DNA of 6,694 bases from Chloroflexota bacterium (GCA_005880175.1 VBJR01000316.1:7070-13763), one strand, 5' to 3'; counted from the stretch's first letter, positions 1 to 5,785 are shown. Notes: generated from the sequence alone by a model not told the origin. Program-made: numbers and translations.

Positions 1-666
1 GGTGTCGCACCAGCTGCGGGTGCTGGCGGCCGCGCCGAAGTTGGTCAGCGCGTGGAGCTGCGCGCTGCTGCGCGGGAAGATCCCGTTCGTGCTGGTGTCG
101 GTGCCGAGGTCCCAGGCCTGCTTCACGATGTTGCCCGGGTCGCCGAACCCGACGATCGCGGCGACGTGGCTGAGGCTGGCCGCCGGAGCCGGTCCGACGA
201 CGGTGGACGGGCGGACCTCGGCGTTGCCGGTGACGACGTCCAGCACGACGTTCGCGCCCTGCGAGTAGCCCATCAGCACCTGCTTCTGGCCCGGGCAGCT
301 GCTGACGGCCGAGGCCAGCTCCTGCTTGGCGTTGGTCACGCCCTGGCTCTCGCTCGACGCGTAGTTGTTGAGCGTCGCCGGGTAGACCACGGCCTCGGTG
401 CTGACGGTCTGGGCGCTGGCGTTCTGGACCTGCGTCGCCAGGTTGCCGGTGATGCCCTGGCCCTGGGCCTCGGTGGACGCGCGGGCCACGATGATGTTCA
501 CCTGCGCGCAGCCGCTGCCCGAGAACACCGTCGCGCTGGCCACCGTCGGGCCGAGAGCGGCCAGCGCGAGCCCGGTGATGCTCGTAACAGCGAACCGGGT
601 GACGACCCGGCGGCGGCCGCCTTCTGCGGCCGTGGCGGCGAGATAGGCTCCGAACCTCGTGAGCAT
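1..666 (-). CDS. Secreted cutinase-family serine esterase, 3' end cut by window edge
   Basis: The 222 visible residues form most of an alpha/beta-hydrolase of the cutinase family, which hydrolyses cutin, polyester or lipid ester bonds outside the cell. Seen: ATG at 666-664 with GGAGGG at 672-677 (5-nt gap). The N-terminus has an Arg-rich n-region (RRR at residues 18-20), a hydrophobic stretch at about 25-42 and a VASA cleavage site after residue 45. The mature part starts at TVFSGSGC, followed by VNIIVARASTEAQGQG and the nucleophile elbow GYSQGA with Ser135. FGDPGN lies at about 173-178. Cys53 and Cys124 are placed for the conserved disulfide. The frame leaves the window at SWCDT (218-222), the start of the family's C-x-x-G-D-x-x-C motif, so the catalytic Asp and His should lie just beyond the edge. 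The signal peptide has a Tat-like twin-Arg character but lacks a full consensus. It stands alone on its strand with its own promoter. Family call firm; substrate not determinable. Confidence 0.93.
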   Translation of the reverse strand, partial: MLTRFGAYLAATAAEGGRRRVVTRFAVTSITGLALAALGPTVASATVFSGSGCAQVNIIVARASTEAQGQGITGNLATQVQNASAQTVSTEAVVYPATLNNYASSESQGVTNAKQELASAVSSCPGQKQVLMGYSQGANVVLDVVTGNAEVRPSTVVGPAPAASLSHVAAIVGFGDPGNIVKQAWDLGTDTSTNGIFPRSSAQLHALTNFGAAASTRSWCDT

Positions 667-707
667 TCCTACCCTCCAAGACGGGCCGACGGATCCGTTT
701 GCGGGCG

Positions 708-727
708 ACCATACCAAGAGGTATGGT
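708..727. promoter_or_regulatory. Perfect palindrome over the cutinase -10 box (probable operator)
   Basis: Arms ACCATACC (708-715) and GGTATGGT (720-727) are exact reverse complements around AAGA. The 20-bp site covers the -10 hexamer and most of the spacer of the cutinase promoter. A dimeric repressor (for example of TetR or GntR type) bound here would block RNA polymerase. The size and symmetry suit such a regulator, but none is encoded in the window, so its identity is unknown. Confidence 0.5.
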
Positions 728-736
728 GACCGTCAA
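708..736 (-). promoter_or_regulatory. Sigma70-like promoter of the cutinase gene
   Basis: On the minus strand, TTGACG (736-731) and TATGGT (713-708) are separated by exactly 17 bases, close to the housekeeping -35/-10 consensus. Transcription would begin near 700, giving a leader of about 35 nt before the ATG at 666. Motif match and spacing are seen; activity is inferred. Confidence 0.55.
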
Positions 737-862
737 ATCCCCGATCGGTCGAGCGCCGCGGCGCGTCAGGGTCCGAACATTTGAGCTGAACGGCCACGAC
801 CGCTACGGTCATGGCGACGATGACGGGCGCAGCGACCAGCTGCCGCCGCTGACGGTGTCGCC

Positions 863-900
863 GGGGAGAGGTTGAAGTGTCGGAACTTCAACGTCTCCCC
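863..900. terminator. Strong hairpin nested in the inverted repeat; possible terminator without T-tract
   Basis: GGGGAGA (863-869) pairs with TCTCCCC (894-900) and GTTGAAGT (871-878) with ACTTCAAC (885-892), with one G-G mismatch and a 6-base loop (879-884): 15 Watson-Crick pairs in 38 bases. It uses the same left arm as the longer 869-936 repeat, so the two folds exclude each other. No T-run follows on either strand, so intrinsic termination is uncertain. Confidence 0.4.
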
Positions 901-936
901 ACCTCTGGAGGCGTGCAGGTATCGACACTTCAACCT
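869..936. repeat. Long imperfect inverted repeat (30-base arms, 8-base loop)
   Basis: Arm 869-898 pairs with 907-936 around loop 899-906. The outer 14 bases are perfectly complementary (AGGTTGAAGTGTCG at 869-882; its complement at 923-936). The inner 16 give 10 Watson-Crick pairs, 3 G-U wobbles and 3 mismatches. It lies 91-158 bases beyond the oxygenase stop codon in the direction of transcription, where it could end or stabilise that transcript. It may equally belong to a family of dispersed intergenic palindromes, which needs genome-wide data. Confidence 0.75.
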
Positions 937-1026
937 TTCCGTCCTCGGGGGTCGCAGGGGAATCGCGCCGCGCAGCCTCCCGGCGTGATGGCCGCCTCCA
1001 GGCGGGCCGCGAAGCGCAACCGCTTC

Positions 1027-2334
1027 CTAGACGAAACCGCCCGTGATCGCGGGGTCGAGCCCGGGGTGCTCGACGTACGCCCGGCGCAGGTCCCTCGTCG
1101 CCTCCACCCAGTCGGCGCTCTCGTCCAGGATGACGCCGCCGGAGCGCTGGCGGTATGCCTGCGGCCCATCGACGCCGGGCGGGGTCGCCGCGCTCTCCGC
1201 CAGGGCCCGGGCCGCGGCGATCAGGCGGCGGCGGACCCGGATGACCATCGCGTCGCTGCTGCCCAGGTGCTCCCTCGTGCGGTCGTAGATCGGGCCCATG
1301 CTCTCGGTGATCGCCTGGTCCTGCAGATGGACGCCGGCGATCCCGGAGTACTCCCCGTCGCGCGCCTGGCGCCCGCGGTCGAGGCGGTAGTCGTTGGTCT
1401 CGCCGGCATCGAGGCGGAAGCGGTCGTACCAGCCGGTGCCGTTCGGTCGCGGCCTCGCGTCCGCGATGGAGGGAGTGGACGGTTCTTCGGGAGCCGTGCG
1501 CGCCGACATCCCGAAGAACAGCAGGTGGGAGTCGTCCATCGGCACCCAGGCCCGCGCGACGACCTGACGGCCGAGCAGTCCGCTCGGAGGCATGGTGAAG
1601 AACGGGAACAGGAACTGGGCGATGCGCCAGTACTGCTGGCCCGGCCCGGCCGGCCGGTACGCGCCGTACATCGAGCCGTAGTCGGTGTCCAGCACCGCGT
1701 AGCGGGGGGCGCGGTCCTTGAGCGCGTAGTAGCGGAACGTGCCCTCCTGCTGGTCCTCGGCGCGCTCGGAGCCGAAGTGGAGGAAGCCGATGTGGGCGGT
1801 GTCGATGTCGCCCTCGAGGCCCTGCAGCCAGCTGCACTCGCGCTGGATCGCGGTGACGGTCCACCGGTCCTCGGGCAGCTGGTTGGCCTCCAGGTCGGGC
1901 AGCGGGGGCGCCTCCTCGCGTGGGCCCATGTAGGCCCAGACGACGCCGCCGCGCTCCCGGCACGGATAGGCCTTCGCGCGCACCCTGTTCTCGAACGTGC
2001 TCCCGGGCGGCTCGCTGGGCATATCGACGCACGTGCCCTCGACGTCGAACTTCCACCCGTGGTACACGCAGCGCAGGCCGCACTCGTCGCTGCGCCCGAA
2101 GAACAGCGACGCGCCGCGGTGCGGGCAGAAGTTGTCGAGCAGCCCGACCCGGCCCCCGGTATCCCGGAACGCGATCAGCTTCTCGCCGAGCAGCAGCACG
2201 CGGACGGGCGGACAGTCGGGCCGGGGCAGCTCCGACGACAGCATCGCCGGCACCCAGTACTGGCGCATGAGGTCGCCCATCGGCGTGCCCGGGCCGACGC
2301 GGGTCACGTACTCGTTCTCTTCCGCGCGCAGCAT
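1027..2334 (-). CDS. Rieske non-haem iron aromatic oxygenase, alpha subunit (phthalate dioxygenase-like)
   Basis: A 435-residue, full-length oxygenase component of the phthalate 4,5-dioxygenase-like group, which activates O2 at a mononuclear iron to hydroxylate, demethylate or dihydroxylate aromatic substrates, using electrons from a separate reductase. Seen: Rieske [2Fe-2S] ligands Cys70-x-His72 (CPHRGAS) and Cys89-x2-His92 (CVYHGWKFD); catalytic iron motif with Asp178, His181 and His186 (GDIDTAHIGFLH); and VHLQDQAITES, whose Asp339 aligns in position with the third iron ligand of this family. The ATG at 2334-2332 is chosen over the in-frame upstream ATG at 2418 because it directly follows GGGAGAGGGGGAC and gives the N-terminus usual for the family (MLRAEENEYVTRVGPGTPMG). 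It is divergent from the BON gene. No reductase or ferredoxin lies nearby, so the redox partner is elsewhere. All metal ligands are intact. Substrate unknown; bacterial relatives act on phthalates, vanillate-type ethers and other aromatics. Confidence 0.93.
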   Translation of the reverse strand: MLRAEENEYVTRVGPGTPMGDLMRQYWVPAMLSSELPRPDCPPVRVLLLGEKLIAFRDTGGRVGLLDNFCPHRGASLFFGRSDECGLRCVYHGWKFDVEGTCVDMPSEPPGSTFENRVRAKAYPCRERGGVVWAYMGPREEAPPLPDLEANQLPEDRWTVTAIQRECSWLQGLEGDIDTAHIGFLHFGSERAEDQQEGTFRYYALKDRAPRYAVLDTDYGSMYGAYRPAGPGQQYWRIAQFLFPFFTMPPSGLLGRQVVARAWVPMDDSHLLFFGMSARTAPEEPSTPSIADARPRPNGTGWYDRFRLDAGETNDYRLDRGRQARDGEYSGIAGVHLQDQAITESMGPIYDRTREHLGSSDAMVIRVRRRLIAAARALAESAATPPGVDGPQAYRQRSGGVILDESADWVEATRDLRRAYVEHPGLDPAITGGFV

Positions 2335-2468
2335 GTCCCCCTCTCCCGTTCGATGACCGCCACCGCCCACAGGGTCCTGGCCCATTGTCCGCCCCAGGCC
2401 GACCGGCCGGGTGGTCACCGGGAGGTGCCTCCTGGCTGCGTGCCGCCGGCCGCTGACACGCTGGGGAC
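2335..2468. promoter_or_regulatory. Divergent promoter region, oxygenase / BON protein
   Basis: These 134 bases separate the oxygenase start (minus) from the BON start (plus), so both promoters should lie here or just inside the genes. I could not pick out a convincing -35/-10 pair for either. The region holds the imperfect palindrome at 2418-2435 and several CCGG-rich segments. Confidence 0.5.
2418..2435. repeat. Imperfect palindrome in the divergent promoter
   Basis: CCGGGAGG-TG-CCTCCTGG reads as an inverted repeat with seven Watson-Crick pairs and one G-T mismatch around a 2-base centre. It sits 33 bases before the BON start codon. It may be an operator shared by the divergent genes, but GC-rich DNA produces such sites by chance. 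Confidence 0.25.
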
Positions 2469-3122
2469 GTGAGGACTGATCAAGAGATCCAGCGGGACGT
2501 GACCGCGGAGCTGTCCCGGGACCCGAGGGTCGACGTCACGGACGTCGGGGTGACCGTGAAGGACGGCGGCGTGACGCTGACCGGACGGGTGCCCACGTAC
2601 CGGGAGAGGCACGCCGCCGTACAGGCGGCGGAGCGCGTCCTCGGCGTGCGCGCGGTGGCGGACGAGCTGCGGGTGGAGCTGACCCAGGGCAGCGTCCGGG
2701 ACGACTCGGACGTCGCCACCTCGATCGCGCACGTGATCGATCACAACACCGCCCTGCCGGAGGGCGCGATCGAGGCAACCGTGAGCGACGGGTTCGTCAC
2801 GCTCGAAGGCGAGGTCGAGTGGGGCCACCAGCGTGAGGCCGCCGAGCGGGCGATCAGGCACATCACGGGCGTGAGCGGGGTGGCGAACCTGGTCTTCGTG
2901 CGGCCGCGTGCCAATCCGGCCGAGGTGGATGCGGCGATCAGCGCGGCGTTCGCCCGCAACGCCACGCTCAACTCGCTGAGCGTCAGGGCCGAGGTCGAGG
3001 CCGGGGTGGCGGACCTGTACGGCAGGGTGCACTCCCCCCACGAGCGCAGAGTCGCGGAGCGGGCGGCCGAGGCCGCGCCCGGCGTCCTGGCCGTCGAGAG
3101 CCATATAGAGATCGCGCCGTAG
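2469..3122 (+). CDS. Triple BON-domain protein
   Basis: A 217-residue protein made of three tandem BON domains, at about residues 3-71, 79-146 and 150-216, each with the pattern of a short helix, a V-x-DG-x-VTL-x-G-x-V strand pair, and an A-x-x-A-x-x-V-x-GV-x-x-V helix and strand. BON domains bind phospholipid or peptidoglycan-associated ligands in OsmY, secretin and channel proteins, usually linked to envelope or osmotic stress. No signal peptide or membrane segment is visible, so secretion cannot be claimed. The third repeat is the most diverged (VEAGVADLYGRV). The GTG at 2469 is chosen because a TGA stop lies only 13 bases upstream in frame and the first BON helix (TDQEIQRDVTAEL) needs it; the GGGGA before it is unusually close (1 nt), and a second GTG at 2499 has a similar GGGAC leader but would cut the domain. 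The next gene follows after 91 bases. Domain call firm; role inferred. Confidence 0.9.
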   Translation: MRTDQEIQRDVTAELSRDPRVDVTDVGVTVKDGGVTLTGRVPTYRERHAAVQAAERVLGVRAVADELRVELTQGSVRDDSDVATSIAHVIDHNTALPEGAIEATVSDGFVTLEGEVEWGHQREAAERAIRHITGVSGVANLVFVRPRANPAEVDAAISAAFARNATLNSLSVRAEVEAGVADLYGRVHSPHERRVAERAAEAAPGVLAVESHIEIAP

Positions 3123-3140
3123 CCCCACAGCCGGCCGATG

Positions 3141-3159
3141 CCGGCGGACCGGCCGCCGG
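3141..3159 (+). terminator. GC-rich hairpin after the BON gene
   Basis: CCGGCGG (3141-3147) pairs with CCGCCGG (3153-3159) across a 5-base loop, 18 bases after the BON stop codon. No T-run follows, so it may be a weak or Rho-assisted terminator, an RNA-stability element separating the BON gene from the operon beyond, or a chance product of GC content. Confidence 0.35.
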
Positions 3160-3213
3160 TGCGTTCGCAGCTGAACGGTCGACTGCGCGGCGGAGAAAGG
3201 AGGCCAAGCCGCC

Positions 3214-3933
3214 ATGGGCGGGCACCTGTTCCGGAAGGCGTTCGGATTCGTGTTGTTCATCGCATGGGGCCTGGCGACGTTCGTCTGGCTGATGAGCACC
3301 CTCTTCCTCGTCACCCACGGCGATGTCGTGGCCGGCGTCAGCGCCGTCGCGGCAGTCGCGCTGCTGGCGCTCCTCGGCTGTATGGAGGGGCTCGAGGTCT
3401 CTGTCATCGACCGCTGGCAGAAGGCGTTCCCCGGACGCTCGACAGGCCAGCTGGCGCAGTGGCTCGCCGCTCGTCAGCTGTTCGTCGCCCTCATCGTCAC
3501 GGCCGCGACCCTGCTCGCGAACCGATCCGCGATCGTCGTCCCCGGTACCGGTCTGCACGTCACGAACGGCTTCACGCTCAGCGTGTTCGACCTCGTGTGG
3601 ACGACGCTGACCGTGCTCTGGTTCGCGCAGATCTTTCCCAAGCATCTCGGTGCGACGAACCCCGACCGGTACCTGGACGGCCTGCGCGGACCGCTCTTCC
3701 CGATCGTCAATGTCGTGCACCGCATCGGGATCTCGCAGCCGGGCGAGTGGACGGCGGACGCGGTCGAGGGCTGGATCCAGTGGCCGCTCGAGGCGGCCGC
3801 GATCGAGCGGCACCGCCACACGCGCGACTTCTCGCCGGGGTCGATCTGGCGCGACCTGCGCAGGCCGTTCGTGCCGCTCGCGCACCGCCCCGAGCCGGCG
3901 CCGTCCGCCGGGCGCGGGCCCGAGGACCCGTAG
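3214..3933 (+). CDS. Small membrane protein resembling a lone CNNM/DUF21 transmembrane domain
   Basis: A 239-residue membrane protein of uncertain family. Hydrophobic segments lie at about residues 10-33, 39-59, 86-103 and 122-141, followed by a soluble, Pro/Arg-rich C-terminal tail. The arrangement MEGLEVSVIDRW (57-68) and then WFAQIFPKHLGATNPDRYL (136-154) recalls the DUF21 domain of CorC/HlyC-type ion transporters, where a membrane helix ends in an (E)-x-(I/F)-P-K motif. The CBS pair and CorC_HlyC domain that usually follow are absent, and the tail has no recognisable domain. A distant alternative is a silicon-transporter-like protein, because EGLE resembles the EGxQ motif; I cannot test this. 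The ATG is fixed by a strong GAAAGGAGG at 3195-3203. Only 23 bases separate it from the permease, so the two are probably co-transcribed. Real gene: very likely. Ion-transport role: inference. Confidence 0.85.
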   Translation: MGGHLFRKAFGFVLFIAWGLATFVWLMSTLFLVTHGDVVAGVSAVAAVALLALLGCMEGLEVSVIDRWQKAFPGRSTGQLAQWLAARQLFVALIVTAATLLANRSAIVVPGTGLHVTNGFTLSVFDLVWTTLTVLWFAQIFPKHLGATNPDRYLDGLRGPLFPIVNVVHRIGISQPGEWTADAVEGWIQWPLEAAAIERHRHTRDFSPGSIWRDLRRPFVPLAHRPEPAPSAGRGPEDP

Positions 3934-3956
3934 GTCGGGGAACGGCGGGGAGCCCG

Positions 3957-5213
3957 GTGATCCCGCACTGGCTCGCTCTCGCGCTGGCGCTCGTCGGGCT
4001 GGCCGGGACGCTCGCGGTCGCGATCGCGCGGCCGCCCTGGCTGCCGGAGGCGGCCGTCGCGGCGGCCACCGCGATCCTGCTCGTCGTGGTCGGCGCGGTG
4101 AGCATCGACCGGGCGCGCCAGGCGATCTCCGATCTCGCGCCGACGATCGCGTTCCTGGCAGCACTGCTCCTGCTCGCCGACGGCTGCCGCCGCCAGGGAC
4201 TCTTCGAGGCCCTCGGACAGCTGATGGCGCGCAGGTCCGGGGACAGTCCGAGGCGACTGCTCGGGCTCGTCTTCGTCGTCGCCGCGAGCGTGACCGTGGT
4301 GCTCGGGCTCGACTCGACGATCGTGCTCCTGACCCCGGTCGTCTTCGCGACGGCCACCAGGCTGCGGATGAGCCCGACGCCGCACGTGTACGCGTGCTCG
4401 CACCTGGCGAACTCCGCCTCGCTGCTCCTGCCCGTCGCGAACCTGACGAACCTGCTCGCGTACCGCCCGAGCGGCCTGTCCTTCACCCGGTTCGCGGTGC
4501 TCATGGCGCTGCCGACGGCGGGGGCGATCGCGGTCGAGTGGTTCGTCCTCGTGCGCCTCTTCAGCGGCGAGCTGCGACGTCCGTGCGCGTCGGAGTCGGC
4601 GCCCGACGAGGTGCGCCTGCCCCGGTTCGCCATCGGCGTGCTCGCGGCCACGCTCGTCGGCTTCCTCGCGAGCTCACCGCTCGGAATCTCGCCGCTCTGG
4701 GTCGCCGTCGCCGGAGCGGTCGCGATCACCGCGCCCGGGCTCGTGCGCAGGACGTCGACTCCGCGGGAGCTGGCGCGGGCGCTGGAGCCCTCGTTCCTGG
4801 TCTTCGTCCTCAGCCTCGGGGTGATCGTCGCGGCGGCGGGCGTGAACGGGCTCGACTCGGCGACGCGCGCGCTCGTGCCCCAGGGCCACTCGCTGCTCGA
4901 CCTGCTCGTCATCGCCGGCATCGCGGCCGTGCTGGCCAACCTCGTGAACAACCTGCCCGCGATCCTCATCCTCGCCCCCGTCGTCGCGCCGGCGGGAGCG
5001 GGACCGCTCCTGGCGGCGCTCATCGGCGTCAACATCGGGCCGAACCTGACGTACATCGGGTCGCTGGCCACGCTGCTCTGGCGCCGGATCCTGCTCCGGG
5101 AGGACACGGAGGTGGACCTGGGCGAGTTCACCCGGCTCGGGGCGGTCACCGTGCCGGCGGGTCTCGCCGTCTCGACGCTCCTGCTCTTCGCGGGCCTGGA
5201 GGTGGGCATCTGA
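3957..5213 (+). CDS. ArsB/SLC13-type ion permease
   Basis: A 418-residue inner-membrane permease of the ArsB/NhaD (ion transporter) superfamily, whose members export arsenite or antimonite or move Na+, H+ or dicarboxylates. About 11-12 hydrophobic segments are visible. Family-like motifs: GLDSTIVLLTPVVFA (117-131), the first half-site ANLTNLLAYRPSG with FTRF (161-179), ANLVNNLPAILILAP (327-341) and GVNIGPNLTYIGSLATLLWRRIL (357-379). The two Asn-rich re-entrant motifs mark the pseudo-twofold halves, and length matches ArsB (about 430). The GTG at 3957 is chosen because GGGGAG lies 4 bases upstream and the first helix starts at once (MIPHWLALALALVGLAG); the frame is open further upstream but codes only Arg/Pro-rich sequence under the previous gene. 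No arsR, arsC or arsA is nearby, so arsenite is possible rather than shown. It overlaps the next gene, suggesting linked expression. Confidence 0.9.
   Translation: MIPHWLALALALVGLAGTLAVAIARPPWLPEAAVAAATAILLVVVGAVSIDRARQAISDLAPTIAFLAALLLLADGCRRQGLFEALGQLMARRSGDSPRRLLGLVFVVAASVTVVLGLDSTIVLLTPVVFATATRLRMSPTPHVYACSHLANSASLLLPVANLTNLLAYRPSGLSFTRFAVLMALPTAGAIAVEWFVLVRLFSGELRRPCASESAPDEVRLPRFAIGVLAATLVGFLASSPLGISPLWVAVAGAVAITAPGLVRRTSTPRELARALEPSFLVFVLSLGVIVAAAGVNGLDSATRALVPQGHSLLDLLVIAGIAAVLANLVNNLPAILILAPVVAPAGAGPLLAALIGVNIGPNLTYIGSLATLLWRRILLREDTEVDLGEFTRLGAVTVPAGLAVSTLLLFAGLEVGI
5198..5204 (+). promoter_or_regulatory. Shine-Dalgarno that sets a CTG start for the USP-like gene
   Basis: GGAGGTG inside the permease 3' end lies 5 bases before CTG at 5210-5212. 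No ATG, GTG or TTG in the USP frame occurs at a suitable place, and the next in-frame GTG/ATG falls deep inside the domain. This spacing is the main evidence for the start chosen. Confidence 0.6.
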
Positions 5214-5647
5214 CGCGCGCGCTCGTCTGGATCGTCGAGGAGACCTGGGAGGCCACCGTCGCCGCGGCGGCGACGTACGTCCCGGCGACCGCCGAGATCA
5301 CGCTCCTGCACGTCGCGCCGATCCAGGCCGAGACCGTGCTGATGGGCGCGCGTCACGGCCTGCTCGGCAGGCACCACCCGCAGCAGGACACATCCGTGCG
5401 GCGCATCTCCGAGGCGAGCGCGCAGCAGCTGCTCGCGGACGCGCGGACGCTCCTCGGGCGCGACGCGACCAGGCTCGCGCGCCGGGGCAACGTCGCGCGG
5501 GAGGTGCTGTCCGCCGCGGGCGGGTTCGACGTCCTGGTCTGCGCGAGAGACGGCGACCGCGGGCAGCACGGGCCCCACAGCCTCGGGCCAGCCACCCGCC
5601 AGGTCGTGGACCACGCGGCGTGCGCCGTCCTGCTCGTCTGGCCCTGA
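5210..5647 (+). CDS. Universal stress protein (UspA)-like protein
   Basis: A 145-residue protein of the UspA fold: a first beta strand (TRALVWIVEE), the strand ITLLHVAPI at about 30-38, a central basic helix region, then GFDVLVCARDGDRG (105-118) and a closing SLGPATRQVVDHAACAVLLVWP (124-145) that matches the end of the USP domain. Usp proteins are cytoplasmic, often nucleotide-binding, and can regulate partner transporters. The usual G-x2-G-x9-G-(S/T) nucleotide loop is altered: the closing Gly-Ser is Gly-Pro (126-127), so ATP binding is doubtful. The first strand also lacks the common Asp-Gly/Ser motif. The start appears to be CTG at 5210, overlapping the permease stop as CTGA, which implies translational coupling and a job tied to the permease. 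Family call from the C-terminal half is good; N-terminus rests on the ribosome-binding site. Confidence 0.82.
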   Translation: MTRALVWIVEETWEATVAAAATYVPATAEITLLHVAPIQAETVLMGARHGLLGRHHPQQDTSVRRISEASAQQLLADARTLLGRDATRLARRGNVAREVLSAAGGFDVLVCARDGDRGQHGPHSLGPATRQVVDHAACAVLLVWP

Positions 5648-5785
5648 GGCCCGGTCGCACGGCTCTCCGTGACCGGGGACGATGGTCTCGACGTCGAAGC
5701 GCTCGATCCGCTCCAGCGCGGCCAGCCACTCCCACGGGTCGGCCTCCTGGACCCCCTCCGGACGTACGAGCACAAGAATAGCCAT
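5648..5785 (-). pseudogene. C-terminal remnant of a metallo-beta-lactamase-fold hydrolase
   Basis: Reading minus from the ATG at 5785, the sequence gives MAILVLVRPEGVQ, then EADPWEWLAALERIERF and DVETIVPGHGEPCDR. The last two are the typical near-C-terminal segment of MBL-fold hydrolases, with the helix W-L-x-AL-E-R-I and the metal-ligand His in PGHG. Everything before this (including the HxHxDH motif) is absent, and the frame then runs open, without a stop of its own, into sequence antisense to the USP gene, where the homology ends. No ribosome-binding site precedes the ATG. This looks like the surviving piece of a lost gene between two convergent genes. The recognisable part spans about 5651-5745; the outer limits given are approximate. 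Confidence 0.6.
5650..5677 (+). terminator. Hairpin directly after the USP gene
   Basis: CCCGGTC (5650-5656) plus ACGG (5659-5662) pair with CCGTGACCGGG (5667-5677): 11 pairs with a 2-base bulge (GC) and a CTCT loop, starting 2 bases after the stop codon. It is well placed to end the membrane protein-permease-USP transcript. There is no T-tract. The same bases lie within the MBL remnant on the other strand. Confidence 0.45.

Larger units (their letters stand above)
667..1026. other. Intergenic region between oxygenase 3' end and cutinase 5' end
   Basis: This 360-base gap separates two minus-strand genes. It holds the cutinase ribosome-binding site, promoter and palindrome (about 667-736) and the inverted-repeat element at 863-936. 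In 737-862 and 937-1026 I see no convincing gene, RNA or repeat; the short open frames there lack recognisable protein features. Confidence 0.7.

Noticed and set aside
723..875. Plus-strand 50-residue open frame starting at ATG inside the operator palindrome
   Set aside because: No properly spaced ribosome-binding site, no recognisable protein features, and its start lies within the cutinase promoter; most likely chance.
740..880. Minus-strand short hydrophobic frame (VAAPVIVAMTVAVVAVQL)
   Set aside because: No start codon before the hydrophobic stretch except an internal ATG, no ribosome-binding site, and it crosses the palindromic element; not supported as a gene.
980..1010. Possible hairpin GGCCGCCT/AGGCGGGCC near the oxygenase 3' end
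   Set aside because: Loop of only 2 bases and a bulge; also not followed by a T-tract. Not convincing as a terminator.
809..2083. Long Arg-rich minus-strand frame and matching plus-strand frame across the oxygenase
   Set aside because: Out-of-frame shadows of the Rieske gene in GC-rich DNA, with Arg/Pro/Ala-dominated composition and no domain motifs.
2335..2418. N-terminal extension of the oxygenase to an upstream ATG at 2418
   Set aside because: The extra 28 residues are Gly-rich and unlike the family, and include the ribosome-binding site sequence of the ATG at 2334.
3138..3956. Upstream extension of the permease frame, through the membrane protein gene
   Set aside because: It codes Arg/Ala/Pro-rich sequence with no membrane character; the GTG at 3957 has a ribosome-binding site and begins the first helix.
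2983..4164. Long antisense frames across the BON, membrane and permease genes
   Set aside because: Typical high-GC antisense open frames with no coherent domain or start signal.
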